Part shown: positions 1 to 5,818 of the stretch, piece by piece
Layout of the letters: each line of letters opens with the position of its first letter
How positions within the stretch are numbered: the stretch's first letter is position 1
Origin: Halobacteria archaeon
GTDB lineage: Archaea > Halobacteriota > Syntropharchaeia > Alkanophagales > Methanospirareceae
Assembly (NCBI GenBank): GCA_029932715.1
Contig: JAOZPO010000022.1
Location: 3,954-10,610, forward strand
Reading direction: 5' to 3'
Length of the DNA: 6,657 nucleotides
Made by a program: the position numbers and the translations under genes
The notes under the pieces: model-generated
What the model was told of the DNA's origin: nothing
What the model saw: the letters and a program-made list of their open reading frames with translations, nothing else
Database searches by the model: none

Positions 1-1038
1 CACGGTTTTCGCGCCCCCTGGCTCACCATGAGCGACATATAACTTGTTGGGCGTTTTTACATGCACACCAATCTTAGGATATGATAAACCGCCTCTGTCC
101 CTCTCCTTCTTTATCACTATCTTTATCCAGTGTATCCTGTTAACTAACCTGGCAATTTTCTTCACTTCTGTATCTATGATTTCATCCGCGAGTTCCTTAT
201 ATTCAGCATCAATACTGCCTTGAATCTCCAGGTCTATCTTAGCCTTCTCTCTAAGTTCATGCAGATACCTCATTATATTAGATATCGTTACGATTCCAGC
301 AAGATCATGATTCTTTACAATAGTAACAGCCAGTATATCGTGTTTCTGCATTAAACCAGCAATCGCTGCTATATTTGCATCCACGTCAGCAGTTATCACG
401 GGGGAGTTCATAATGTGCGAAACAGGCTGCTCCATTCTTGTTCCTTTCTCTCCTTTTATTTCGCCCGTGGTCATTTTTCGCTTTGGCTTGTATAACTTTG
501 TTAAAATGTCCCCCTCTGTAACTATGCCAACTAAATTATCTGCGCTATCAACGACGAGAATGCGCCCCAGGTTGCTTTTCCTTATTATACTCCTCGCCTT
601 ACCTATACTCTCTGCCTCTTCCATACATATCAGGTCAGTGCTCATTATCTCTGCAGCGCTGACTTGTTTCAAAATGACTGATTCCGCACCACGTCTCATA
701 ATGTCGTGCTCCGTAACGATTCCCACAAGTTCGCCATCATCTGCCACTACCGGAGCACCTCTCTGACCACTGTTCACCAGTTCGGTTATCGCATCAATGG
801 TTAGCGTATCCCTGTGCATACAGTGCGGCCTAAACATAAACGCATCCACATGTGATTCAGGATTGGATGCAAGAAGCAGGTCCTGTATATTGACCATATA
901 TATCGTAGCACTGTCGAACACAATAAGGTTATGAAAATTGCTCTTTTCCATAATGCCAATCGCTTTCGCTATCGAAGTATCGGGCGTTACTGTCGTTACC
1001 TTCTTTGTACTTATCTCTATTACGGGTTCGTCAAACAT
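1..1038 (-). CDS. Four-CBS-domain protein with C-terminal HPF/RaiA-like ribosome-hibernation domain (partial, 3' end off the left edge)
   Basis: The frame is open for 346 codons from ATG at 1038 to the window edge, so the C-terminus is missing. Four CBS modules lie at about residues 8-58, 66-118, 128-184 and 205-260. Modules 2-4 carry the usual ligand-contact pattern (GIVTEHD at 106-112, GIVTEGD at 171-177, GIVTISN at 248-254). Module 1 keeps only the acidic end (D53). From about residue 268 the sequence changes to an amphipathic helix (VKKIARLVNRIHWIK, 292-306) and a strand with VHVKTPNKLYVAHGE (325-339), which resembles the HPF/RaiA (S30EA) fold that binds the small ribosomal subunit. CBS pairs usually bind adenine nucleotides or SAM. 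The inference is a cytosolic factor that links energy or metabolite state to ribosome dormancy. GTGATG at 1042-1047 is a fair ribosome-binding site for this start. CBS assignment is strong; the HPF assignment is likely but rests on a truncated domain. Confidence 0.85.
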   Translation of the reverse strand, partial: MFDEPVIEISTKKVTTVTPDTSIAKAIGIMEKSNFHNLIVFDSATIYMVNIQDLLLASNPESHVDAFMFRPHCMHRDTLTIDAITELVNSGQRGAPVVADDGELVGIVTEHDIMRRGAESVILKQVSAAEIMSTDLICMEEAESIGKARSIIRKSNLGRILVVDSADNLVGIVTEGDILTKLYKPKRKMTTGEIKGEKGTRMEQPVSHIMNSPVITADVDANIAAIAGLMQKHDILAVTIVKNHDLAGIVTISNIMRYLHELREKAKIDLEIQGSIDAEYKELADEIIDTEVKKIARLVNRIHWIKIVIKKERDRGGLSYPKIGVHVKTPNKLYVAHGEPGGAKTV

Positions 1039-1068
1039 CTCTCATCACTTCCCATTTTAACATACTCC

Positions 1069-1076
1069 TATTTAAG
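1069..1076 (-). promoter_or_regulatory. Candidate TATA box of the CBS-HPF gene
   Basis: On the minus strand CTTAAATA lies 30 bases before the ATG at 1038. With the usual archaeal spacing, transcription would begin near 1047, giving a leader of roughly 10 bases. The element overlaps the end of the open stretch that follows queD. The call rests on position and composition only. Confidence 0.35.
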
Positions 1077-1200
1077 ATAGTTGTATGTTGGCATCAAAGA
1101 TACAAGTAGCTAATTTTAAATTCTTCGCTATTACATCTGCTCTTTCCTTACAATAGTGAATATTTCCAGGCGATGTTTTATTAAACCAAATAGACGCAGC
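1072..1200 (-). other. Intergenic stretch, open in frame after the queD stop codon
   Basis: The gap between queD and the CBS-HPF gene is 162 bases. Read on the minus strand in the queD frame, the codons after the TGA stop (1203-1201) continue for 42 sense codons to a TAA at 1074-1072. The conceptual peptide contains mixed, protein-like sequence such as SIWFNKTSPG and ERADVIAKNLKLATC, which I do not recognise. It has no start codon of its own near the beginning (first ATG or GTG absent from this frame), so it is not an independent gene. It could be a decayed coding remnant or chance: 42 open codons are not rare. No tRNA or stable hairpin was seen here. Confidence 0.25.
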
Positions 1201-1557
1201 TCAGTCTATCATCACCCATTTGTCACTGCCTTCCCATATTTTTATGGAATAAAGCGAAACGCCCAAATCAGAGCCTTCCAGGTTCGCCTCTAACTGCCGT
1301 TTCAGAAACAAGGCTATATTTTCGCTTGTTGGATACTCTATTATTTCGTTTAATAGCTTATGGTCAACAAGTTCAAGCAGCTCTTCTACCACTGCCTTCA
1401 CCTCTGCAAAGTCCGCTACACATTCCGTATCCGCCTTCTTCTCACCCTCCACCACTATCTCTACCTTATACGTATGCCCGTGCAGATTTTTGCATTTACC
1501 CGGATGCCGCGGCAGAGAATGGGCTGCGCTGAAATCCATCAAAACACCTAATTTCAT
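1201..1557 (-). CDS. queD: 6-pyruvoyl-tetrahydropterin synthase / 6-carboxytetrahydropterin synthase family protein (QueD)
   Basis: The 118-residue product has the normal length for this family of small T-fold enzymes. Zinc ligands are H13 (FSAAHSLP) and H26 and H28 in the motif C22-x3-HGH. C22 is the expected catalytic cysteine, and the Cx3HGH spacing is typical of QueD rather than of folate-pathway PTPS-III. D65-H66 (VDHKLLN), PTSEN (76-80) and E109 (KIWEG) match the catalytic dyad, the conserved PTxEN motif and the pterin-anchoring glutamate. QueD converts dihydroneopterin triphosphate to 6-carboxytetrahydropterin; in archaea the route leads to preQ0 and tRNA archaeosine. The start ATG follows AAAAAGGTC (1561-1569). 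The gene is divergent from the L39e operon and no other archaeosine genes are in the window. A tetrahydropterin role remains possible. Confidence 0.88.
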   Translation of the reverse strand: MKLGVLMDFSAAHSLPRHPGKCKNLHGHTYKVEIVVEGEKKADTECVADFAEVKAVVEELLELVDHKLLNEIIEYPTSENIALFLKRQLEANLEGSDLGVSLYSIKIWEGSDKWVMID

Positions 1558-1589
1558 TTTGACCTTTTTGAGATTCTATATCAGTAGTA

Positions 1590-1597
1590 ATTAAATA
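1590..1597 (-). promoter_or_regulatory. Candidate TATA box of queD
   Basis: The minus strand reads TATTTAAT about 33-40 bases before the queD ATG, which would place transcription start near 1567, just before the putative GGTC ribosome-binding site. It is part of a continuous A/T block (1588-1610) with a 10-base palindrome, TTAAATTTAA, at 1598-1607. The exact box is therefore uncertain; the overlapping TATTTAAAT at 1602-1610 is an alternative. Confidence 0.4.
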
Positions 1598-1602
1598 TTA
1601 AA

Positions 1603-1610
1603 TTTAAATA
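1603..1610 (+). promoter_or_regulatory. TATA box of the L39e-L31e-eIF6 operon
   Basis: TTTAAATA is close to the archaeal TATA consensus. Its centre lies about 26 bases before 1633, the predicted transcription start, which is only about six bases ahead of the ATG at 1639. An upstream in-frame ATG at 1615 would fall before this predicted start site, so the box supports the shorter, family-sized L39e and a nearly leaderless mRNA. Confidence 0.55.
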
Positions 1611-1638
1611 CTGAATGCCTTTTAGTATGGGATATACA

Positions 1639-1797
1639 ATGTCTATAGGGAAGAACACAAAAGGCAGGAAGCTCCGGCTTTGTAAGGCAAACAGGCGAAA
1701 CCGGCGGGTTCCGGCGTGGATAATGGTAAAAACGAACAGACATGTAACGACACATCCGAAACGGAGGCATTGGCGGCGCACGAAACTGAAAACGTGA
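1639..1797 (+). CDS. rpl39e: Large-subunit ribosomal protein L39e (eL39)
   Basis: The 52-residue, extremely basic product matches the 50-52 residue size of the family. It shows the family signature from [13 protein letters not shown] (22-34) through HPKRRHWRR (39-47). L39e threads through the wall of the 50S polypeptide exit tunnel. The start at 1639 was chosen over the in-frame ATG at 1615 because it gives the usual length and fits the TATA box at 1603-1610. No clear ribosome-binding site precedes it, as expected for a near-leaderless message. It is the first gene of a translation operon, with L31e 20 bases downstream. Confidence 0.95.
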   Translation: MSIGKNTKGRKLRLCKANRRNRRVPAWIMVKTNRHVTTHPKRRHWRRTKLKT

Positions 1798-1805
1798 AGA
1801 TAAGT

Positions 1806-1809
1806 GGAG
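1806..1809 (+). promoter_or_regulatory. Ribosome-binding site of L31e
   Basis: GGAG lies eight bases before the ATG at 1818, in the short gap after the L39e stop codon. It selects this ATG over a possible upstream in-frame start at 1716 that would overlap L39e by 82 bases. Confidence 0.7.
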
Positions 1810-1817
1810 AAAGGATC

Positions 1818-2081
1818 ATGGCAGAAGAAATTGGAAAAGAGGAACGCATTTATACGATACCGCTGCGCGATGTGAAGAAGGCACCGAGATGGAAAAGGAG
1901 CAACAAGGCAATCGCACTGATCAGGGAATATTTGATGCAGCACACAAAATCGGAATTCATTGTTTTGGATACGAAAATAAACGAGAAGGTCTGGGAACGC
2001 GGTTCGCAGAAACCACCTTCCAGGATACGGGTAAAAGTAAGAACAGAGGAAGAGATAGTCAGGGCTGAACTTGTAGAATAG
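1818..2081 (+). CDS. rpl31e: Large-subunit ribosomal protein L31e (eL31)
   Basis: The product has 87 residues, the usual archaeal length. Family hallmarks are [20 protein letters not shown] (8-27), the helix containing [13 protein letters not shown] (27-39), and [16 protein letters not shown] (58-73). L31e sits near the polypeptide exit on the 50S subunit. An in-frame ATG at 1716 would add 34 residues of non-conserved sequence reading through L39e in another frame, so it was rejected. The stop TAG shares its last base with the first base of the eIF6 GTG codon, which suggests translational coupling. The order L39e-L31e-eIF6 is a conserved archaeal cluster. Confidence 0.95.
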   Translation: MAEEIGKEERIYTIPLRDVKKAPRWKRSNKAIALIREYLMQHTKSEFIVLDTKINEKVWERGSQKPPSRIRVKVRTEEEIVRAELVE

Positions 2082-2779
2082 TGATAAAGGTGAATAAGGT
2101 AAAAGAGAGAGCGCGAACATTCAATGTGGATAGCAGTCCATATATAGGTATTTTTACAACTTGCACTGAGTCTTTGCTCCTTTTGCCTTCTAATGCCCCT
2201 GATAAGTTAGTTGTGGGTATAGGACGAGCCTTGCATGTGGAAGTCATACGGACCCACATTGCAGAGACATCTTTAATTGGCTGTTTGGTCGCTGGCAATA
2301 CAAAAGGATTTATCGTGTCCCAGTACACGCTTGATAGCGAAATAGAACGGCTAAGGGCACAGGGGCTGGAGGTGAACATTAGCAGACTGCCGGATAGCGA
2401 TAGGATAAGTACGGCTGGCAATGTCATACTTGCGAACGATACGGTTGCGCTTGTACATCCGGGTTTGTCAGAGAATGCAGTGGCAATAATAAAGGATACG
2501 CTGGGTGTGGAAGTGTATAAAGGCACGATAGGCGGTTTAAAAACCGTGGGAATGGCTGCGGTTGCAACGAACAAGGGCATCCTGGCACATAATAAGGCCA
2601 CGCGAGCTGAACTGGAATTCTTAGAGCAGATATTCGAGTTGCCTGTGGAGATAGGCACGGTAAATTTCGGTATTCCCACGATAGGTGCTGCTTTGGTTGC
2701 GAATACGAAAGGATATGCTGCGGGGGATGAGACGACAGGTGCGGAGTTGGGCAGAATTGAGGATGCTTTAGGGTTTTAA
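2081..2779 (+). CDS. eif6: Translation initiation factor 6 (aIF6/eIF6), ribosome anti-association factor
   Basis: The 232-residue product is at the normal length for archaeal IF6 (about 220-230). The family's five-fold pseudo-repeat is visible in recurring segments: SLIGCLVAGNTKG (64-76), STAGNVILANDTV (110-122), KTVGMAAVATNKG (154-166) and TIGAALVANTKG (200-211), each followed by an acidic helix; the end ELGRIEDALG is typical. aIF6 binds the 50S subunit and blocks joining with 30S; it acts in 50S maturation and under stress. The start codon is a GTG overlapping the L31e stop (TAGTG). A second GTG at 2090 would give 229 residues and is equally credible, because the conserved core begins only near residue 18. 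The gene ends 29 bases from the convergent hdrA gene. Confidence 0.95.
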   Translation: MIKVNKVKERARTFNVDSSPYIGIFTTCTESLLLLPSNAPDKLVVGIGRALHVEVIRTHIAETSLIGCLVAGNTKGFIVSQYTLDSEIERLRAQGLEVNISRLPDSDRISTAGNVILANDTVALVHPGLSENAVAIIKDTLGVEVYKGTIGGLKTVGMAAVATNKGILAHNKATRAELEFLEQIFELPVEIGTVNFGIPTIGAALVANTKGYAAGDETTGAELGRIEDALGF

Positions 2780-2781
2780 GA

Positions 2782-2790
2782 TAAAAATTG
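2782..2790 (-). terminator. Candidate T-rich terminator of the hdrA transcript
   Basis: On the minus strand, 19 bases after the hdrA stop codon, the sequence reads CAATTTTTA with five consecutive T. Archaeal RNA polymerase terminates at T-rich tracts without needing a hairpin. The tract is short, and the opposing eIF6 transcript has no comparable run in the gap, so the two transcripts may overlap. Weak call. Confidence 0.3.
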
Positions 2791-2808
2791 CCAGATCAGT
2801 ACCAGGAA

Positions 2809-4788
2809 CTAAAACATGCATGCAATCGCTTCAATCTGCGAATACACCTGCTCATCTTTGAATTGCACCATTGAAATCGCACCAGATGGACACGCAGACC
2901 CACAGGAGCCACAGCCTTTACATACTACATCATTCACGCGCATCACTCCTTCTTTGAGAGAAAGCGCGCCAAAAGGACATATTGACTCGCATGTGCCACA
3001 GCCCACACAAATATCCTCGTCCACTACAGCCACAAGTGGCTCTATCACCACTTCGCCCTGCATTAAGGGTATCGCAGCTCGAATTGCCGCGCCAACAGCC
3101 TGAGCCACGCTATCAGGTATATCTTTTGGCGATTGACAGCATCCCGCGATGAAGATACCATCGGTGAATGTATCCAGAGGACGGAGCTTAGGATGCGCCT
3201 CCAGGAAAAAACCGTCTGCACTTCGGGATATCTTCAATATCTTGGCGAGTTCATCTGCTTCCTTTCCCGGCACGATTGCATTTGCCAGTACCACCAGGTC
3301 CGCTTCTATTTCTATCTGCTCTCCATTGCTTATCGTTCTTACCAGTACTTTATCATCTGCCTCCGCTCTTTTTGTTACCTCTATGGGGTCTTCAAGCCTT
3401 TTCCTTATGTATTCCATACCCTCAGCCATTACTCTGTTATAAAACTCCTCAAATCCTTTTCCATACGCTCTTACGTCATTGTATATTACTTTTACATCTG
3501 CATCTGGGATTTTATCTCTCACCAGATGTGCCTGTTTCGCTATGTACATGCAGCAGACACGCGAGCAGTACTTACGTTCGTCTTCTTCTTGAGACCGGGA
3601 ACCCACGCATGAGATAAAAACCACTTCTTTTGGCTCCTTACCGTTTATTATTATCTTTCCGCCTGTGGGACCAGAAGCGACCGAAAGCCGTTCAAATTCC
3701 AATCCAGTTATTACCTCGTTGTATTTATAACCGTATTGCTCCCCGGGGTCCAGCAGCCCGTAGCCGGTTGCCACTACTATCGTGCCTACCTCTACTTCCT
3801 TCTCTTCCTCGCGCTGCTCGAAATCAATTGCACCTATGGGACAAGCATCTATGCATGCAGGCGACTCACCGCATTTACCTTTCGTTATGTATAAACACCT
3901 GTTTGAATCTATGGTGTATATCAGTGGAACTGCCTGAGGGAACGGAGCGTATATTGCTGCTCTGTTTCCTAACCCGACGTCAAATTCATTTGGGATTCGT
4001 CCACGAAGCCGGCACGCATCCGCACAATCGCCGCAGCCAATGCATTTTACCGCATCCACGTAACGAGGCTTCTTTTTTAGCTTTACCTTGTAGTTCCCGA
4101 TGTAACCCTCTACTTCTGTCACTTCAGAATACGTAAATAACTGTATATTCTTGTGTCTTGCTGCTTCCACCATCTTCGGTGTGAGTATGCATGCAGAACA
4201 GTCCAGAGTGGGGAAAGTCTTATCAAGCTGAGCCATGTGCCCCCCGATAGACGGCTCTTTCTCTATTAAATACGTCTCAAACCCCTTATCCGCAACCTCA
4301 AGAGCGGCGAAAATACCTGATACGCCACCACCTATCACCATCGCTCTCGGTATAACACTAACTCTTTTCTTATCCAGGGGCACTAACAAAGCCGCCTTAG
4401 CAACAGCAGAAGCCACCAAATCCTTTGCTTTATCCGTAGCACCTTTGCCTGAATGAACCCATGCACACTGTTCCCTCAGGTTTGCCATCTCGAAGCAATA
4501 CCGGTTTAAACCTCCATCTTCACACGCATTTCTGAACGTGGGCTCGTGCATCCGGGGAGAGCAAGAGGCAACAACCACTCTGTTCAACTCATATTCCTTT
4601 ATATCCCTCTTTATTAGTTCCTGCCCGGGATCCGAGCACATGTACAGGTAATCTCTCGCAATAACCACGCAAGGTAGCCTATTTGCAAACTCCGCAACCG
4701 CCTCAACGTCTACTGTCGCCGCTATGTTTAAGCCACAATGGCAGATATAAACACCAATGCGGGGTGAAGGTTCTATATTCATGTGCAT
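2809..4788 (-). CDS. hdrA: Heterodisulfide reductase subunit A (HdrA), FAD/multi-[4Fe-4S] electron-bifurcating subunit
   Basis: The 659-residue product is full length. The N-terminal domain carries ICHCG (15-19), YMCSDPGQ (49-56) and ASCSPRMHEPTF (74-85). A thioredoxin-reductase-like FAD domain begins with VIGGGVSG (151-158) and includes IGGHMAQLDKTFPTLDCSAC (181-200); both cysteines are present, with no selenocysteine. An inserted ferredoxin region has C249-x2-C-x2-C-x3-C259 and C298, C306, C312, C316. C394, C408, C412 and C413 form the cluster motif near the flavin. The C-terminus has two classical [4Fe-4S] sets, C594/597/600/604 and C623/626/629/633. HdrA normally works in the cytosol with HdrB and HdrC, splitting electrons between ferredoxin and the CoM-CoB disulfide. 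Neither partner gene is present here. It starts 21 bases after DUF655 ends; an ATG at 4782 (M3) is an alternative start. Confidence 0.95.
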   Translation of the reverse strand: MHMNIEPSPRIGVYICHCGLNIAATVDVEAVAEFANRLPCVVIARDYLYMCSDPGQELIKRDIKEYELNRVVVASCSPRMHEPTFRNACEDGGLNRYCFEMANLREQCAWVHSGKGATDKAKDLVASAVAKAALLVPLDKKRVSVIPRAMVIGGGVSGIFAALEVADKGFETYLIEKEPSIGGHMAQLDKTFPTLDCSACILTPKMVEAARHKNIQLFTYSEVTEVEGYIGNYKVKLKKKPRYVDAVKCIGCGDCADACRLRGRIPNEFDVGLGNRAAIYAPFPQAVPLIYTIDSNRCLYITKGKCGESPACIDACPIGAIDFEQREEEKEVEVGTIVVATGYGLLDPGEQYGYKYNEVITGLEFERLSVASGPTGGKIIINGKEPKEVVFISCVGSRSQEEDERKYCSRVCCMYIAKQAHLVRDKIPDADVKVIYNDVRAYGKGFEEFYNRVMAEGMEYIRKRLEDPIEVTKRAEADDKVLVRTISNGEQIEIEADLVVLANAIVPGKEADELAKILKISRSADGFFLEAHPKLRPLDTFTDGIFIAGCCQSPKDIPDSVAQAVGAAIRAAIPLMQGEVVIEPLVAVVDEDICVGCGTCESICPFGALSLKEGVMRVNDVVCKGCGSCGSACPSGAISMVQFKDEQVYSQIEAIACMF

Positions 4789-4809
4789 GACATGTATAAG
4801 CTATATCTC

Positions 4810-5430
4810 TCAGGATATAAAAATTCGGTATTTTATGTTTTCATCCACTATTTCCTCTTCTATACGCTTCGCAATTATCTTTTCGGGATGATGGAGCCCC
4901 TTAACTCTCTCCTGGATGTCTTTAAACCCGGAAAAAAACCCTTTCTTCCTCTCTTCCAGAATCGCCCACATCAATTTCTTCCCTATTCCGGGGAACAAAT
5001 CCAGAGTATGTAACCGCGTGGTAATAGGCTTTGCGTTGTTGAAGACCATTATAAACCGCTGTTCATCTCCTTTCACTATCTCTTCAATGACATAAGCGAG
5101 TTCCACCGCTGCAGTTGGTGATAACTCATCATATCTCAACTTCTTGACCACATGGTCTATTACGTCCCGCTCGCCTTCTCCTATATAGACCTTTTCATAT
5201 AGCACGGGTACTTTATCCTTCTTCGGTGAAAGCTCCATTAATACGAACTTAGACTCGCCAATCGCGTGGACAAGAGGCTTCTTCTGATATACCGGTCGGG
5301 TATCCTCATGATGTCCATAGGGTAAATAGTCAAGAACACGGGCATACGTCTCCCGTTTCTTCTCTACCTCAGTTCCCCTACCTACCCTACCTGTTCTTTC
5401 ATACGGTCTCTCATTCCTGTTTCTCCACAA
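4810..5430 (-). CDS. DUF655 protein (COG1491), predicted nucleic-acid-binding protein with helix-hairpin-helix
   Basis: The 206-residue product begins with a highly charged, probably disordered tail (1-28), followed by the family core RVLDYLPYGH (31-40) and an OB-like beta region with VYIGEGER (81-88). A helix-hairpin-helix follows at 143-164 (LDLFPGIGKK, 143-152), a typical non-specific DNA/RNA backbone binder. The C-terminus is helical and charged. The family is archaeal and its biochemical function is not established to my knowledge. The start is TTG: AGAGGT at 5440-5445 is a good ribosome-binding site nine bases upstream, an in-frame stop lies seven codons further up, and no ATG or GTG offers a better alternative. 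It follows rpoF by 22 bases, the usual archaeal neighbour, so a role linked to transcription or ribosome/RNA processing is likely but inferred. Confidence 0.88.
   Translation of the reverse strand: MWRNRNERPYERTGRVGRGTEVEKKRETYARVLDYLPYGHHEDTRPVYQKKPLVHAIGESKFVLMELSPKKDKVPVLYEKVYIGEGERDVIDHVVKKLRYDELSPTAAVELAYVIEEIVKGDEQRFIMVFNNAKPITTRLHTLDLFPGIGKKLMWAILEERKKGFFSGFKDIQERVKGLHHPEKIIAKRIEEEIVDENIKYRIFIS
4816..4823 (-). promoter_or_regulatory. Candidate internal TATA box of hdrA
   Basis: The minus strand reads TTTTTATATCC over the last codons of the DUF655 gene. Its centre is about 31 bases before the hdrA ATG at 4788, predicting a start of transcription near 4793 and an almost leaderless hdrA mRNA. 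No good ribosome-binding site precedes hdrA, which agrees with a leaderless message. Cotranscription with DUF655 is not excluded. Confidence 0.4.
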
Positions 5431-5439
5431 ATGGGTATA

Positions 5440-5445
5440 ACCTCT
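5440..5445 (-). promoter_or_regulatory. Ribosome-binding site deciding the TTG start of the DUF655 gene
   Basis: The minus strand reads AGAGGT nine bases before TTG (5430-5428), inside the 22-base gap after rpoF. The site makes the rare TTG the best start and implies translation from the rpoF message. Confidence 0.6.
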
Positions 5446-5452
5446 GCTTCAA

Positions 5453-5818
5453 TCATTCATATCTCGCAATGCAATCGAGTATTTTATCTATATCCGCCTC
5501 TGTCAGCGTGAATCGCTCCTTTGCATAAATCGCCCGCACTTCGTTCTTGCTCTTCGGCTGTAGGTCGGTGATCCTAACCGCTATCTCCTCTTTCATCTTC
5601 TCTAACTTCAAGAGATCGTTTATAAGCGCACGTGACTGCTCCGCTTCATGCTTAGCGAATTTTGCGGTATGCTCAGTAGCTTTTCTCCGCTCATATCTTA
5701 CCTCTTCTTCCTCTTCGCCTTCCGCCACCTCTTTTATTCTATTAGGTGTTATTTGCAACATTTCTTTAGCCTCTGCAAGTGACATGATATACTCATTAAG
5801 TATCTCCTTTACTATCAT
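5453..5818 (-). CDS. rpoF: DNA-directed RNA polymerase subunit Rpo4 (RpoF, Rpb4 homologue)
   Basis: The 121-residue product fits the archaeal Rpo4 length of about 105-120. After an N-terminal segment and helix (MIVKEILNEYIMSLAEAKEML) there is an acidic/basic run (34-46, EGEEEEEVRYERR) and then the Rpb4/HRDC-like helical region. The recognisable signature is VRITDLQPKSKNEVRAIYAK (81-100) followed by FTLTEADIDKILDCI (103-117). Rpo4 pairs with Rpo7 to form the RNA polymerase stalk, which aids open-complex formation and binds emerging RNA. Archaeal rpoF usually lies between rpl21e and the DUF655 gene. Here DUF655 is downstream as expected, but the upstream neighbour is a divergent AHCY-like gene and L21e is absent. 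The ribosome-binding site is weak (GGGGTAA about 10 bases upstream). Confidence 0.92.
   Translation of the reverse strand: MIVKEILNEYIMSLAEAKEMLQITPNRIKEVAEGEEEEEVRYERRKATEHTAKFAKHEAEQSRALINDLLKLEKMKEEIAVRITDLQPKSKNEVRAIYAKERFTLTEADIDKILDCIARYE

Noticed and set aside
413..766. 117-codon open frame on the plus strand
   Set aside because: It lies antisense to the CBS-HPF gene, whose minus-strand frame reads clear CBS motifs throughout. Its composition is that of a reverse-strand shadow.
1201..1203. The queD TGA as a selenocysteine or readthrough codon
   Set aside because: QueD is complete at 118 residues with its C-terminal glutamate motif before the TGA, and no SECIS-like structure was evident by eye.
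1591..1610. A/T-rich palindrome TTAAATTTAA as a repressor operator
   Set aside because: It is most simply explained as two overlapping TATA boxes in a divergent promoter; no second copy of the palindrome was noticed.
1716..1817. N-terminal extension of L31e by 34 residues
   Set aside because: It overlaps L39e in another frame, is not part of the conserved protein, and the ATG at 1818 has a good ribosome-binding site and gives the family length.
1581..2120. 179-codon open frame on the minus strand opposite L39e and L31e
   Set aside because: It is rich in Phe, Tyr, Leu and Cys as expected for the complement of Lys/Arg-rich ribosomal genes, and it runs opposite two certain genes.
2059..2679. 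206-codon open frame on the minus strand opposite eIF6
   Set aside because: It is fully antisense to a clear eIF6 gene and shows no recognisable domain; Ser/Thr/Ala/Leu-rich shadow.
3133..4136. Several open frames of 97-168 codons on the plus strand opposite hdrA
   Set aside because: hdrA is unambiguous over its full length with all expected cysteine motifs. The opposite frames are low-quality shadows without ribosome-binding sites or domains.
4780..4800. Repeated CATG words around the hdrA start as an inverted-repeat site
   Set aside because: The arms do not pair as a true inverted repeat, and the words partly reflect the start codons themselves.
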